From Rhizoctonia solani (Eukaryota > Basidiomycota > Agaricomycetes > Cantharellales > Ceratobasidiaceae), in assembly GCF_016906535.1 (NCBI RefSeq), contig NC_057377.1:806001-870000 (forward strand): a DNA stretch of 64,000 nt, read 5' to 3'. Both the position numbers and the translations under genes were made by a program. Shown piece after piece: positions 22,586 to 33,393 of the stretch. Below the pieces are notes generated by a model. The model had not been told where the DNA came from. It searched no databases and saw only the letters and a list, made by a program, of their open reading frames with translations. How positions within the stretch are numbered: position 1 is the first letter of the stretch; the number at the start of each line of letters is the position of its first letter.

Positions 22586-23357
22586 TTTCCAGATGTGGGT
22601 AATAAACAAGTCCACAAGTCCTTTGGCTGTGACCTTTTTTGAGGTAGGAATAAAGTGGCCAAACTTGGAGAAGGAGTCTATGATTACCAAGATTGCATCA
22701 TGTCCGTGTGATTTGGGGAACCCTGTGATGAAGTCATAGGAAATTGTATGGAATGGGAAGGGAGGAACTTCTAAGGGTTTGAGGGCAATGACTGGTGCGT
22801 GGGGGTGTTGATTGGCCTCACATGTGGGACAGCACTCAACCCATTCCTTGGCAGAGGATTTCATCCCTGGCCACCAATAGTTCCTACTAAGCAATTCCAA
22901 GGTTTGTTGTTGGCCTGGGTGGCCTACCAGGGGTGAGTCATGAAATTCTCTTAGTAGCTGTTCCTTTAGGGGTTCTGAGTCTGGTACTACTAGTTTCCTG
23001 CAATACCACAATAGGTCTTCCTCCCAATCATAGTCTCAATACGCCTTGCAGATGGAAGGTGGAGCATTATTGGCATCCTCAGTTAGGAATTGGATGATTG
23101 GCTCAAGAGAGGGGTCCTCTTTTATCTTTGAACAGATTTCTGTAACTATCTCCAGTTCCTCTTCTGACGTATTGGCAAAAATCTCAGCTGGGATCATGAC
23201 TTCTGGTTCCATAGGGATGTCAATGTAATTGGCCCTTCTGGATAGTGCATCTGGTTTTCCCAATTGTTTACCAGGTTGGTAGTGGATTTCAAAATTGAAG
23301 TCACTCAGGAAAATGCGCCATTGAGCGTGTCTCCGGTTAAAAGTCCAAGCCTGCATC

Positions 23358-23938
23358 TGTCCTAGACGTCTGTAAGGACGTCAAGGCGGAGGGCGCTTGC
23401 AGCCGGGTGTAACTAAGTGAAAACCGCGTAAGGCGGTGAGCAAGCTACCTACGGCAACAACAAGCTATACTATGGTGACCAGGCCTGTAAGGGCAATGGC
23501 AAACTATCTAAGTACAACAATGTAGCCGCTTAAGGTGGTGTAGGGCTTAGTAACTAAGTAGTTGCTGGACTTAAGGTCCTTGTACAATGTGTGGAGCAAC
23601 AAGAGGTAATTGACCTGGGTGTTACCATGGTTGGTTGGCCTCCTTATATATTACAGGGGAGCACTATTTACAAATACATTATATGCAATACCGTATCAAA
23701 TAAGAACCCCGCTCCGCAGTTGTCCTTACTCATGCATATGTGTCACTTATGTGTCATAGTGATGTCATCAAGTGGAGGTGGCTACGTATGCTGAGGTAAG
23801 TGCAGATGGGGACGTGGCTCAGTGCTTAGCGTATGATATAAGCGCCAAGGTCACGTGATTGAAAATGATGTCCGTTTAACTTTGTTTAAATTTGAGAAAA
23901 TGGGAATAAATTCCCTGGTATTGAGTGTGTCTACAACA
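23358..23938 (-). repeat. solo LTR, family A, in element 3 pol
   Basis: 581 bp, TGTCCTAG...CTACAACA in plus sense, flanked by the 5-bp duplication GCATC (23353-23357, 23939-23943). Removing it restores the RNase H reading frame around the NLEYWM motif, so it is an insertion into pre-existing pol. Confidence 0.92.
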
Positions 23939-24453
23939 GCATCCAATATTCCAGGTTTCCGTGATCTGTGAATACCTGGATTGGCCTGTCTGTTGCTTCT
24001 AGGAAGATTTGCCATTCCTCTAATGCCTTGATAATTGCCAGAAGCTCTTTGTCATGTGTATTGTAATTGGCTTCTGCACCTGAAAAGGATTTGGACATGT
24101 AAGCTACCGGGTGAAGGTGGTTATCCTTTCCTCTTTGGCTGAGTATGGCTCCCATAGCTACCCCTGATGTGTCCGTTTCAAGGTAATAGGGTAGATCTGG
24201 GTTTGAATGGATGAGGACTGGTGACTGGGTGACAAGGGACTTCAATTCCTGGAATGCTTCCTCTTCTGGGTTACTCCATGACCAGGGAGTTTCCTTTTTT
24301 GTGAGGTTGTGAAGTGGGTGTGCTACAGAACTAAAGTTGGGGATGAAATGGTGGAGGTAGTTGACAAATCCCAGGAAGGCCTGAACCTCTTTGATTGTTC
24401 TAGGTGTGGGCCATGAGGTAACAGCTTCAATCTTTTTCTGGTCCATGGAGAAC

Positions 24454-25013
24454 TGTTGTACACCACTGTAAGGTGGGTACACACTAATGGGAGTGGGTGC
24501 TTGAGGCCGTACTACTACAAGCAACTTATGTAATCTACTCTACTAGGCTATACTACTGTTGCGTAAGGCAACCTACTATTATCTACTAGCAATGGGGGCC
24601 TTAGGCCTGGGAGGTGTGGTAGGTTAAGGTAAGGGGTTCAATGTCTGAGAGTCAGTGGGGGCCGGCTACTTAGCTGGCTGGGTGATCCTCCTCAATGAAT
24701 ATGAGACAAGATAAAATTGACTTGGTGTTCCCAAGCAATTTTCCTGCTGTTTATATAGACAAGGGTGAAAGTATATACATGGTCTGTGCATGGGAGAAGG
24801 AAGTGTTCATGTGAAAAAGAAGCATGCTGCAGGCTGCGCAGAAGCGTGGATTTCTCCTAAGCGCCCTTGGCACGGCATCTTGGCGCGGCATTTCAGCATA
24901 ATAAGCGCCAAGATCACGTGATTAAAAAACATAAGCTAAAGGTCTCAGAAAAAATACTAAAAATAAGAGAAAAAATGTGCAAATCCAGTGGTATAGGTAA
25001 GGAGGTTATAACA
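24454..25013 (-). repeat. family B LTR (right LTR of element 3)
   Basis: 560 bp, TGTTGTACACC...GGTTATAACA. Abuts pol at 24453 and the remnant LTR of element 2 at 25014. Carries an AAAATTGACTTG-type primer partner. Confidence 0.85.
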
Positions 25014-25391
25014 GTTAAGTAAAGGGGGTAAGTGGCTGTACTACTCAGGGGCTGGCTACTTAACTGGCTGGGTACCTTCTCTAATGAGTAAGAGGCAAGG
25101 TAAAATCAACTTGGGGTCTCCAAGCAATTTTCCTGCTGTATATATAGGCAAAGGGGCACTATCTACATGGTCTGTGCATGTGAGAAAAGAAGTGCATAGG
25201 TGGAATAAGAAGTGTGCTGCGGACTGTGCAGAAGCGTTGATTTTCTCCTAAGCGCCCTTGGCACAGCATCTTGGCATAATAAGCGCCAAGATCATGTGAT
25301 CAAAAAACAAAAGATATTGAGTTTGTAAAAAATGTTAAAAATAATAGAAAAATTGTCTGATTCTAATGGTATAATTCTCAAGGGTGTAACA
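25014..25391 (-). repeat. 3' LTR remnant of element 2
   Basis: Matches the 5' LTR of element 2 (41923-43061) including the GTAAAATCAACTTG variant. The outer about 180 bp are missing at the junction with element 3 (GTTAA). Confidence 0.82.
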
Positions 25392-25491
25392 TTGCCCCCC
25401 CCTTAAAGGCTCTTGGCAGCATCACAAGCCTTTCTGAGTCTAGCCTGGTTGAAGCGCTTTATCTTGTCTTGGCTGTGTTCCTGTTACAATC

Positions 25492-26043
25492 CCCTAACAT
25501 ATACCATTGAATTTGTACGATTTTTCTGATATTTTTACTATTTTTTACGGACTCCTTATCTTTACTTTTTCAATCACGTGATCTCGGCGCTTATTATGCT
25601 GAAATGCCGCGCCAAGATGCCGTGCCAAGGGCGCTTGGGAAAGATCCACGCTTCTGCGCAGCCTGCAGCATGCTTCTTATTTCCATCATGTACTTCTTTT
25701 CCCACATGCACAGACCATGTAAATAGTGCATCTTTGTCTATATATACAGCAGGGAAATTGCTTGGATTCACCAAGTCAATTTTACCTTGTCTCATACTCA
25801 TTGAGGAGGATCATCCAGCCAGCTAAGTAGCCAGCCCCTATTAGTTCCCAGACGCCTACCCCCACTTAACTCACCACACCTCCCAGGCCTAAGGCCCCAT
25901 TGTCAGTAGTATAGAAGTAGTAGGTTGCCTTACGCAACCTTAGTATAGCCTATTAGTTAGATTACATAAGTGTTGCTTGTAGTAGTACAGCCGTAAGTGC
26001 CCGCCTTCACTAGCATGTACCCACCTTACAGTGGTGTACAACA
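25492..26043 (+). repeat. solo LTR, family B, in element 2 chromodomain
   Basis: 552 bp, TGTTACAATCCC...GTGTACAACA, flanked by GTTCC (25487-25491, 26044-26048). Splits the chromodomain end from the last 30 codons of pol. Confidence 0.92.
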
Positions 26044-26594
26044 GTTCCAGTAGTTCTTCTGGTTCCCAGGAATTGTCTTCAGGTCCATAGCCCTTCCATT
26101 TTATTAAGTAAAACCATTTCCCACATTGTTGTTTGGAATCAATGATTTGTTCTACCTTGTATTCCTCTTCTCCTTCTATTGTTTCAGGAGGAGGTCAGTC
26201 TGGGAATGGCCGGCTTGGTGATTCATGGCTTTTGGAAAGCAATCCTATGTAGAAGACGTTGTGGATTTTCAGGGTTTCCAGGAGTTCTAGGCAGTACACA
26301 TGACTGGAGATTTTCTCAATGATTTTGAAGGGGCCTAGATGCTTGGGATCTAGTTTGTTGGAGTTCAATCAAATTTCAATGTTTTTTGCATCTAGCCAAA
26401 CTTTTTCTCCAATAGAATACTCCGGGATTATACCCCTGGTTCCTGCCATTTTCTCCTTTGTCATCCTCAGGGCAGATTCTGCTTCCTTCCATTCATGGGC
26501 AAGGGTGTTGGCTATGTGGTTGGCTTCTGGAACATTTGCTGGGACATTGGATGGGTTCATAACTGGATTTCTTCCATAAACCAATTTGAAGGGG

Positions 26595-27164
26595 TGTCAT
26601 AGACACAATTGATACCAGGGAATTTATTCCCATTTTCTCAAATTTAAACAAAGGCATTTGGATAACATTTTCAATCACGTGACTTCGGCGCTTATATCAT
26701 ACGCTAAGCGCTGAGCCACGTCCTCATCCGCGCTTACTCATCACACGTAGCCACCTCCACCCATGATGTCATCATGACACGTCAGTGACACGTATGCATG
26801 AGTAAGGCCAACCGCGGAGCAGGGTTCTTATTGGACTACATATTGGATATACTGTATTTGTAATTAGTTGACACCTGTAATATATAAGGAGGCACACCAA
26901 CCATGGTAACGCCCAGGTCAATTACCTCTTGTTGCACTCCACATACTGTACAAGGCCTTATAGCCGGTAACCACTTAGATACACGCCTTAAGCATCACCC
27001 TCACTGTACTTAGGTAGCTTGTTGACGCCTTATAGCGTCTAGTCACCGTAGTTAGTTAGTTTGTTGTCGTAGGTAGTACCCTTGCCACCTTACACAGTTA
27101 TTACTTAGTTCTATACGGCCACAAGCGCCCGCTACCTCAACGCCCCTTACGGACATCTAGGACA
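26595..27164 (+). repeat. solo LTR, family A, in element 2 integrase
   Basis: 570 bp, TGTCATAGACAC...CTAGGACA, flanked by AGGGG (26590-26594, 27165-27169). Removing it rejoins the integrase sequence as in element 1 at 36180. Confidence 0.92.
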
Positions 27165-29951
27165 AGGGGGTTTTCCCAGTAGCGGTATGTTTAGTGTTGT
27201 TGTAAGCATATTCTGCTAATGGCAACCAGGTGGCCCAATCCAAATGGTCTGCTGCAACGTATGACCTTAGGTAGAACTCAATGAACTGGTTTATCCTCTC
27301 TGTTTGTCCATCAGATTCTGGGTGGTAAGCTGATGAGAAGGCGGGTTTGATTCCAAGACGTTGGTATAGTGCCCTCAAGAACTTCCCTGTGAACGTGGTA
27401 CCCCTATCTGAGATTGTCTTGACTGGCAACCCATGTAATTTCCAGATGTGTGCAATGAATAGTTCCGCTAGGCCTTTGGCCAAAACCCTTTTGGTAGTTG
27501 GAATGAAGTGTCTGAATTTAGAAAAGGAATCTATGACAACCAGGATGGTATCAAACCCCTGTGACTTGGGAAACCCTGTGATGAAGTCATAAGAGATCAT
27601 GTGGAATGGGAATGGTGGGACTTCTAAGGGTTTTAAGGCAATGGCAGGGGTGTGAGCGCGTCAATTGGCTTGGCACACTGGACAGCATTCTACCCATTCT
27701 TTTGCTGAAGACTTCATTCCTGGCCACCAATAGTTGCAACTTAAGAGCTCCAGGGTTCTTTGTTGGCCTGGGTGCCCTGCCAGGGGGGAGTCATGGAATT
27801 CCCTGAGGAGTTGCTCTTTCAAGACTTCCAAGTCTGGAACTACAAGTTTTCTGCAATACCATAGTAGGTCTTCTTCCCAGTTGTAATCCCAATAAGCCTT
27901 TCTGATGGAGGGGGGCGCGTCTTCCACATCCTCTGTCAAGAATTGGATGATCTGTTCCAAGGAAGGGTCTTCCCTTAGTTTGCCACGTATTTTGGTGACA
28001 ATCTCTATTTCCTCTTCTGACGTATTGGCAAATACTTCTGACAGGAGCATAACTTCTGGGTCTGGAGGGGAGTCTATGTAATCTGATCTTCTGGAGAGGG
28101 CGTCTGGTTTCCCTGACTGTTTTCCTGGGCGGTAGTGAATTTCAAAGTTGAAGTCACTCAGGAAAATACACCATTGAGCATGTCTCTGGTTAAAAGTTTG
28201 GGCCTGCATCCAATATTCCAGGTTTCTGTGATCCATGAATACCTGTACTGGTTTATCTGTTGCTTCTAGGAAGATCTGCCATTCTTCAAGGGCCTTGATG
28301 ATTGCCAGGAGCTCCTTGTCATGGGTGTTGTAATTGACTTTGGCACCTGAGAAAGATTTTGACATATAGGCAATTGGGTGTAGGCAGTTATCTTCTCCTC
28401 ATTGACTAAGGATTGCTCCCATGGCTACACCCAATGCGTCTGTCTCTAGGTAGTAGGGGGCGTCAGGGTTGGAGTGGATAAGGACTGGGGACTTTGTGAC
28501 AAGGGATTTCAGTTCTTGGAAGGCTTCTTCTTCTGGGTGACTCCATGTCCAGGGGGTTTCCTTTTTTGTGAGGTTGTGGAGAGGCCAAGCAACCAAGCTA
28601 AAGTTAGGAATGAACCATTGGAGATAGTTGACAAACCCTAAGAAGGCCTGGACCTGTTTGACTGTTTTGGGTTGAGGCCATGTGGTGACTGCTTCTATCT
28701 TCTTTTGGTCCATAGAGAATCCAGCTGGGGAGATAACAATACCCAGGTAGTCCACCATGGTGACATGGAAGTGGCATTTTGACAGCTTACAGAACAACTG
28801 GTTTTTCATGAGTCTGGAAAGGACCTCTTTTAGGTGGTTGGGGTGTTCCTCTGGCTTTTCCAAGAAGATCAAGATATTGTCCAGATACATTACCACAGTC
28901 ACGTCTATCAAATCCCTGAATAGGTTGTTCATGAAATGTTGGAAAGTGGCTGGAGCATTGGTAAGACCAAAGGGCATGACTAAGTACTCAAATAACCCAT
29001 ATTTGGTCCTAAAGGCTGTTTTCCACTCATCTCCTTCCTTGATTTGGACATTGTTGTAACCCCAACGCAAATCTAGTTTGGTGAACATTTTTGCATGTCT
29101 GAGTTTTGCCATGAGATCATCCTGTCTGGGAAGCGGGTACATGTTCTTGTAAGTGACATTGTTAAGTTTCCAGTAATCCACAACCAGTCTAAGGGATCCG
29201 TCTGCCTTCTTTACAAACATGACTGGTGCCCTGGTGGAGGAGGTGCTGGGACGGATCTTCCCTGTTGCCAATTCCTCATCAATATGCTGTTTTAGAGCCT
29301 TTGATTCTGCATCTGTCATGCTGTAGATGGGTCCTGGGGTGAGTTTGGCGTCTGGTAACAGGTCTATGGCAATGTTGTACTCCCTGTGGGGTGGAAGGAC
29401 CTTGAACTCCTCTTCACCAAAGACCCAGGCAAATTTGTGGTATTGCTCAGGGAGGTTGGCAAGAGGATCTGGGTTGGCTTCTTCTTCTGATGCAATTTGG
29501 ATTTGCTCAGGGAATACAATGGTACCTATTGACCAGTCAATAAGAGGTGACTCCTGGGTGAGCCATGTCATGCCTAGTATGGCAGACGTATTCCCTATGG
29601 GGCATACAAGAAAGGGAATGGAATGGAAATGGCCATTGGCCAAAACCGCAAGTTGGACCTGGTACCAGATGCAACCAGTCTGTGAAATTGTACCATCTAG
29701 CATTCTCACAACTTGTGGATTTTTGAGTTGGGTTTTTGGGATTTTTAATTTTTCAACAACAGAGGGAGAGATGAAATTGGATGTGGCTCTGGAGTCTATT
29801 AAAGTTTTGAGGGGTTCTGCTGGGAAGTTCTGGACGTAGAGATCAATAAAGAGGAGTGGTTTTTTATTAGAGTCTAAGCCAAGATTTACAAATTTGATAC
29901 TATCTACATTGTCCTTTTTTTGATTTGGGGGCTTGGCAGCAGTCCTTGACT

Positions 29952-31118
29952 TCAATCTTTTCCCAATTCAGAATCCTTGGCTACCTTGGCTACTTCTTTG
30001 ATAGTAGCCTTCCAACCGTTAGGGCATTGTTTGATGCCATGCCCTTTCTGTCCACACTTGACACATAGCCCAGATGCGCAGCAATGGTCCCTTTCCTTGG
30101 GTGTGACATAGTTAGGATCCTCCAATAGGCAGACCCGTTGAGTGGTGGTGGTGGAAGTGGTGGCTATGGTAGCCAGGGACTTAGCCGGTTGCTTCTTTGG
30201 ATGGTTCTCCTTGTTCTCCTGACAAGTATTGTCAATTTTGATGGAGGTGGCAAAGATAGCCTCCAAGTTGTTGGGGATATTGTCCTTGGTGGACAGGAGT
30301 TCCTTGACCTTCCAGTGGAGGCCGTGTGTGAATTGGGCAATGTATGCCTCCTTGTTCCAATCTAGTTCCACTATGAGGTTGTGGAACTTGGTGACATACT
30401 CAGACATAGTGGTTGTCTGAGTCAACGCAGCTATCTTCCTGGCGGCTGCTCTCTTGGCATCAGGATTGGCAAATGCCTCCTTGAATTTGGCCGTTAAGGC
30501 TGGGATGGTAGTGGGGGGATTTCCCTTGCCCTTGATGATGGTCCCAATGATGGGGAGGGCCCAGTCCGCAGCTTTGTCAGTCATGTGGTATAGGATCCAC
30601 ACAACCATTTGTTCCTCCTTGTCAAATTGATTGCAGTGGAGGGCTACCCATAGTAGCATGCGGTTGAGCCATTGTGTTGCCTTTTGTCCCCTGGTTTCTC
30701 CCTTATAAGGGTCAGGGAGTTCCATTTTGGGCTGCTTCACACTGGACCCTGAGTCAAAGGGGGTGAGGGAGCTAAGGCTCCTAGGCGTATTGCAAGGCTC
30801 TTTTTTGGGAGCTCTCCTGGGTTCTTCCTCTTCCTCTGAGTCAAAGCCTGTCCCTCTTGAGGGGTGGAACAGGGCCTTGAGTCCAGGCCTAACCGTGCCT
30901 GGAGTGTGGGCTTCCCCTCCTGAATGGGTAGGAGGGGTGACAGGCCCAGTTGACGGGCCAGGCTTGGCTTGGGTGCTCCCTTGATCCTTGTTGCCAACAA
31001 GATTGGCGGTTTCCTTGCATATGGCCTTGAGTTCTGCAAGCTGTTGGCCTTGATTTCTAATCTGGTCCTGCAAGGACCCAACTGTGGCTGTGAGGGCTGT
31101 GATAGCCTCAAAGAGAGC
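29952..31118 (-). pseudogene. gag of element 2, split by element 1
   Basis: Gag of about 395 residues. The start codon (37397) and first codons (37397-37374) are separated from the rest by element 1. The C-terminus has the zinc knuckle CVKCGQKGHGIKQC. The body matches element 1 gag throughout (TATVGSLQDQI; MELPDPYKG). Confidence 0.88.
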
Positions 31119-31215
31119 AGTAATGTTACAATCTCCCAAATTATACCATTAGATTTGCCTGATTTTTCTGATATTTCTACTTTTTTTACGGACTCTGTAT
31201 CTTTACTTTTTCAAT

Positions 31216-31221
31216 CACGTG
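31216..31221 (+). promoter_or_regulatory. E-box CACGTG in LTR
   Basis: Part of a block TCAATCACGTGA, a pyrimidine-rich pair, then GGYGCTTAT that is kept in both LTR families (for example 26671 and 42387). Candidate bHLH-type binding site in the U3 region. Confidence 0.4.
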
Positions 31222-31379
31222 ATCTTGGTGCTTATTATGCCAAGATGCCGCGCCAAGATGCTGTGCCAAAGGCACTTAGGAGAAATCCACGCTTCTGCGC
31301 AGCCCGCAGCACGCTTCTCATTTCACATACGTACTTCTTTTCTCATGTGCACAGACCATGTAAATAGTGCGCTCTCTTC

Positions 31380-31387
31380 TATATATA
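31380..31387 (+). promoter_or_regulatory. TATA box of element 1
   Basis: TATATATA, conserved in the family B LTRs, 33 nt upstream of the CAAGTCAATTTTAC motif taken as the start of the mRNA. Confidence 0.65.
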
Positions 31388-31412
31388 CAGCAGGAAAATT
31401 GCTTGGGGTCCC

Positions 31413-31426
31413 CAAGTCAATTTTAC
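31413..31426 (+). promoter_or_regulatory. predicted mRNA 5' end / self-primer of element 1
   Basis: CAAGTCAATTTTAC, the exact complement of the primer-binding site at 31686-31699. In element 2 the motif reads CAAGTTGATTTTAC and its primer site changes to match. Confidence 0.65.
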
Positions 31427-31654
31427 CTTGTCTCAAACTCATTGCGGAGGTCATCCAGCCAGCTAAGTAGCCGGCCCCTCAGTCATCAGTAGTTAACCCC
31501 CTACCTTTACTCACCACACCTCCCAGGCCTAAGGCCCCCTTGCAGTAGTATAGAAGTAGTAGGCCGCCTTAAGCGGTATTAGTATAGCCTAGATTAGTAG
31601 ATTACATAAGCAGCGTTTGTAGTAGTACGGCCATAAGCGCCCAACCACTAGCGT

Positions 31655-31679
31655 GTGACCAACCTTACAGTTGGGTCAC
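31655..31679 (+). other. U5-end hairpin with CTTACA loop
   Basis: GTGACCAAC pairs with GTTGGGTCAC (one bulged G) around the loop CTTACA. The other family B LTRs have GTACCCAC / GTGGTGTAC with the same loop and one bulge. Confidence 0.6.
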
Positions 31680-31683
31680 AACA

Positions 31684-31699
31684 TTGTAAAATTGACTTG
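31684..31699 (+). promoter_or_regulatory. primer-binding site of element 1 (self-priming type)
   Basis: Two spacer bases TT then GTAAAATTGACTTG, directly after the 5' LTR. It does not start with TGG as expected for a tRNA 3' end, and it is complementary to LTR bases 31413-31426. Confidence 0.65.
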
Positions 31700-32202
31700 T
31701 TGTAGGCTTGATTGACAAACAAGAAACCTCCTAGTACTAGCACAAGGGAAAAAACCGTGATCGGGGCCACCTTGTGGGACATAATAATCAAAAGTCCCCC
31801 ACCCCCACGTAGTACCAAATTGCTATAAGGCTAACAAGGTCTATTGTCCGCATACCACAAGTTTTGCCAGAACTCTGCAGTTAGCAACCCTAGTCAGCTG
31901 AAGTACCCGCTTGCAAAAAACCTGCTTGTATCATGATTGCCAGATCTGTTGATTCGCTGTAGGGATTGTTCAACGCTAGGTATTTGACGCAAGGGTTTAG
32001 CGTATATATACTGCAAAAAAACCGCTCATAAGTCCTGATATAGGCACCTTTTCCCCACACCGTCTCCACCATTCCCTCCACACGCTCTGGAGTCCCACAT
32101 CCTTACTCCCAGCCTTCCTCTTGCTCCTCTTGACGTTCCATTCCATCCCACTCCCAACCGGCCTCTTGCAGCACATCTCCTGCTCCGCAAGACCTGCCCA
32201 GG
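31700..32202 (+). other. untranslated leader of element 1
   Basis: About 500 bp between primer site and gag ATG. The same leader, inverted and split by the hAT element, is seen in element 2 (41922-41640 and 37627-37398). No gene. Confidence 0.75.
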
Positions 32203-33393
32203 ATGGAACCAGAGCCGTCCCCTGCTGCTCTCCTTGAGGCTATCACAGCCCTCACAGCCACAGTTGGGTCCCTGCAGGACCAAATCCACACCCAAAGCCA
32301 GCAGATTACCAAGCTTAGGGCCATATGTAAGGAGACAGCAGACCTCCTTGGGGACAAGGATCAAGGAGCCCCCCAAACCCAGCCTGGCCCATTGACTGGG
32401 CCTATCACCCCTCCTACCCACTTGGGAGGGGAAGTCCACACTCCAGGCACGGTTAGGCCTGGACTCAAGGCCCCGTTCCGCCCCTCTAGAGGAACAGGTT
32501 ATGACTCAGAAGAGGAAGAAGAACCCAGGCAAGCCCCCAAGAAAGAGCCTTGCGGAATGCCTAGGAGCCTAAGCTCACTCACCCCCTTTGATTCAGGGTC
32601 CAGCGTAAAGCGGCCCAAAATGGAACTCCCTGACCCATATAAGGGGGACTCCAGGGGAAGAAAGGCAACCCAATGGCTAGACCGCATGCTGCTTTGGGTT
32701 GCACTTCATCAAGACCAATTTGATGAAGAAGAGCAAATGGTTGTGTGGATGCTTTACCACATGACAGACAAGGCAGCCGACTGGGCACTCCCCCTCATTG
32801 GGGCTATTATCAAGGGCAAGGGCAATCCTCCAACCACCATCCCGGTCTTAACGGCCAAATTCAAAGAAGCCTTTGCCAATCCAGACGCAAAGAGGGCGGC
32901 TGCCAGGAAGATTGCCGCGCTAACTCAGACCACAACCATGTCTGAGTACGTCACCAAATTCTGCAATCTCATAGCAGAACTTGACTGGAATGAGGAGGCG
33001 TATATTGCCCAATTCACGCACGGCCTTCACTGGAAGGTCAAAGAACTCTTGTCCACCAAGGACAACATTCCCAACAATCTTGAGGCCATATTTGCCGCCT
33101 CAATCAAAATTGACAATACTTGTTGGGAAAATGAGGAAAACCGCCCCAAAAAGGCACCCGCTAAGTCCCCAACCACCATGGCCACCACTTCCACCACCAC
33201 CACGCAAAGGGTCTGCCTTTCAGAGGACCCTAACTACGTAACTCCGGAAGAAAGGGACCGCCAACAAGCTTCAGGCCTTTGCGTCAAATGCAGGCAAAAG
33301 GGGCATGGTATCAAGCAGTGCCAAAATGGATGGAAGGCCACAATCAAAGAAGTGGCCAAGGTAGCAGAGGATGCCAAATTGGGAAAAGATTGA
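32203..33393 (+). CDS. gag of element 1
   Basis: Intact frame of 396 residues from ATG 32203 (MEPEPSPAALLEAI). N-terminal coiled-coil-like segment (TATVGSLQDQIHTQSQQI), a disordered Pro/Ser/Thr region, the retrotransposon gag domain (about residues 140-310, with ATQWLDRMLLWVALH) and one CCHC zinc knuckle CVKCRQKGHGIKQC near residue 365. Forms the virus-like particle and binds the element RNA. The pol frame overlaps the end of gag and is in the -1 frame, so pol would need frameshifting or re-initiation. Confidence 0.93.
   Translation: MEPEPSPAALLEAITALTATVGSLQDQIHTQSQQITKLRAICKETADLLGDKDQGAPQTQPGPLTGPITPPTHLGGEVHTPGTVRPGLKAPFRPSRGTGYDSEEEEEPRQAPKKEPCGMPRSLSSLTPFDSGSSVKRPKMELPDPYKGDSRGRKATQWLDRMLLWVALHQDQFDEEEQMVVWMLYHMTDKAADWALPLIGAIIKGKGNPPTTIPVLTAKFKEAFANPDAKRAAARKIAALTQTTTMSEYVTKFCNLIAELDWNEEAYIAQFTHGLHWKVKELLSTKDNIPNNLEAIFAASIKIDNTCWENEENRPKKAPAKSPTTMATTSTTTTQRVCLSEDPNYVTPEERDRQQASGLCVKCRQKGHGIKQCQNGWKATIKEVAKVAEDAKLGKD

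Larger units (their letters stand above)
21899..24453 (-). pseudogene. broken pol of element 3 (RNase H, integrase, chromodomain)
   Basis: Pieces in order: end of RT and RNase H (24450-23944; HDKELLAIIKALEEWQIF), spacer and integrase zinc region (23352 to about 22850; GHPGQQQTLELL, CCPTCEAN), start of the integrase core (HTISYDFITGFPKS), then a 173-bp foreign segment replacing about 410 bp of the core, then the integrase C-terminus and chromodomain (WFYIIKWKGYGPEDNSWEPE). A solo LTR splits it at 23358. The normal stop codon is lost, so the frame runs into the polypurine tract. Non-functional. Confidence 0.88.
21337..25013 (-). mobile_element. Ty3/Gypsy chromodomain element 3, truncated and chimeric
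   Basis: Minus orientation: LTR (24454-25013), then pol starting in the middle of the RT/RNase H region (24453 leftwards), integrase, chromodomain, a C-run (polypurine tract on the minus strand) and LTR (21337-21898). Leader, gag, protease and most of RT are absent: the right LTR abuts pol directly. No matching target duplication: flanks are TCATG and GTTAA. The two LTRs also carry different primer-partner variants, so they likely come from different insertions joined by recombination. Confidence 0.75.
25403..29955 (-). pseudogene. pol of element 2 (protease, RT, RNase H, integrase, chromodomain), broken
   Basis: Read leftwards: protease with the LIDS motif (LIDSRATSNF: the usual Gly after DS is Arg), RT with VVMYLDNILIF (YLDD changed to YLDN), RNase H, integrase zinc region, core (ISYDFITGFP, TISDRGTTF, YHPESDGQTERI) and chromodomain (WFYLIKWKGYGPEDNSWEPE). 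In-frame TGA stops lie after GAILSQ (about 28399) and after CPVCQAN (about 27661); both look like CGA to TGA changes. Further stops lie in the C-terminal part. Split by solo LTRs at 26595 and 25492. Confidence 0.9.
31124..31683 (+). repeat. 5' LTR of element 1
   Basis: TGTTACAATC...GTCACAACA. Differs from the 3' LTR only near 31445 (C/A) and 31604 (C/T). Contains a CACGTG palindrome (31216-31221), a TATA box (31380-31387), the predicted mRNA 5' end (31413) and a 3'-end hairpin (31655-31679). Confidence 0.95.

Noticed and set aside
24454..25013. Solo LTR by simple insertion
   Set aside because: Flanks GAGAAC and GTTAAG do not form a 5-bp duplication, unlike every other solo LTR here.
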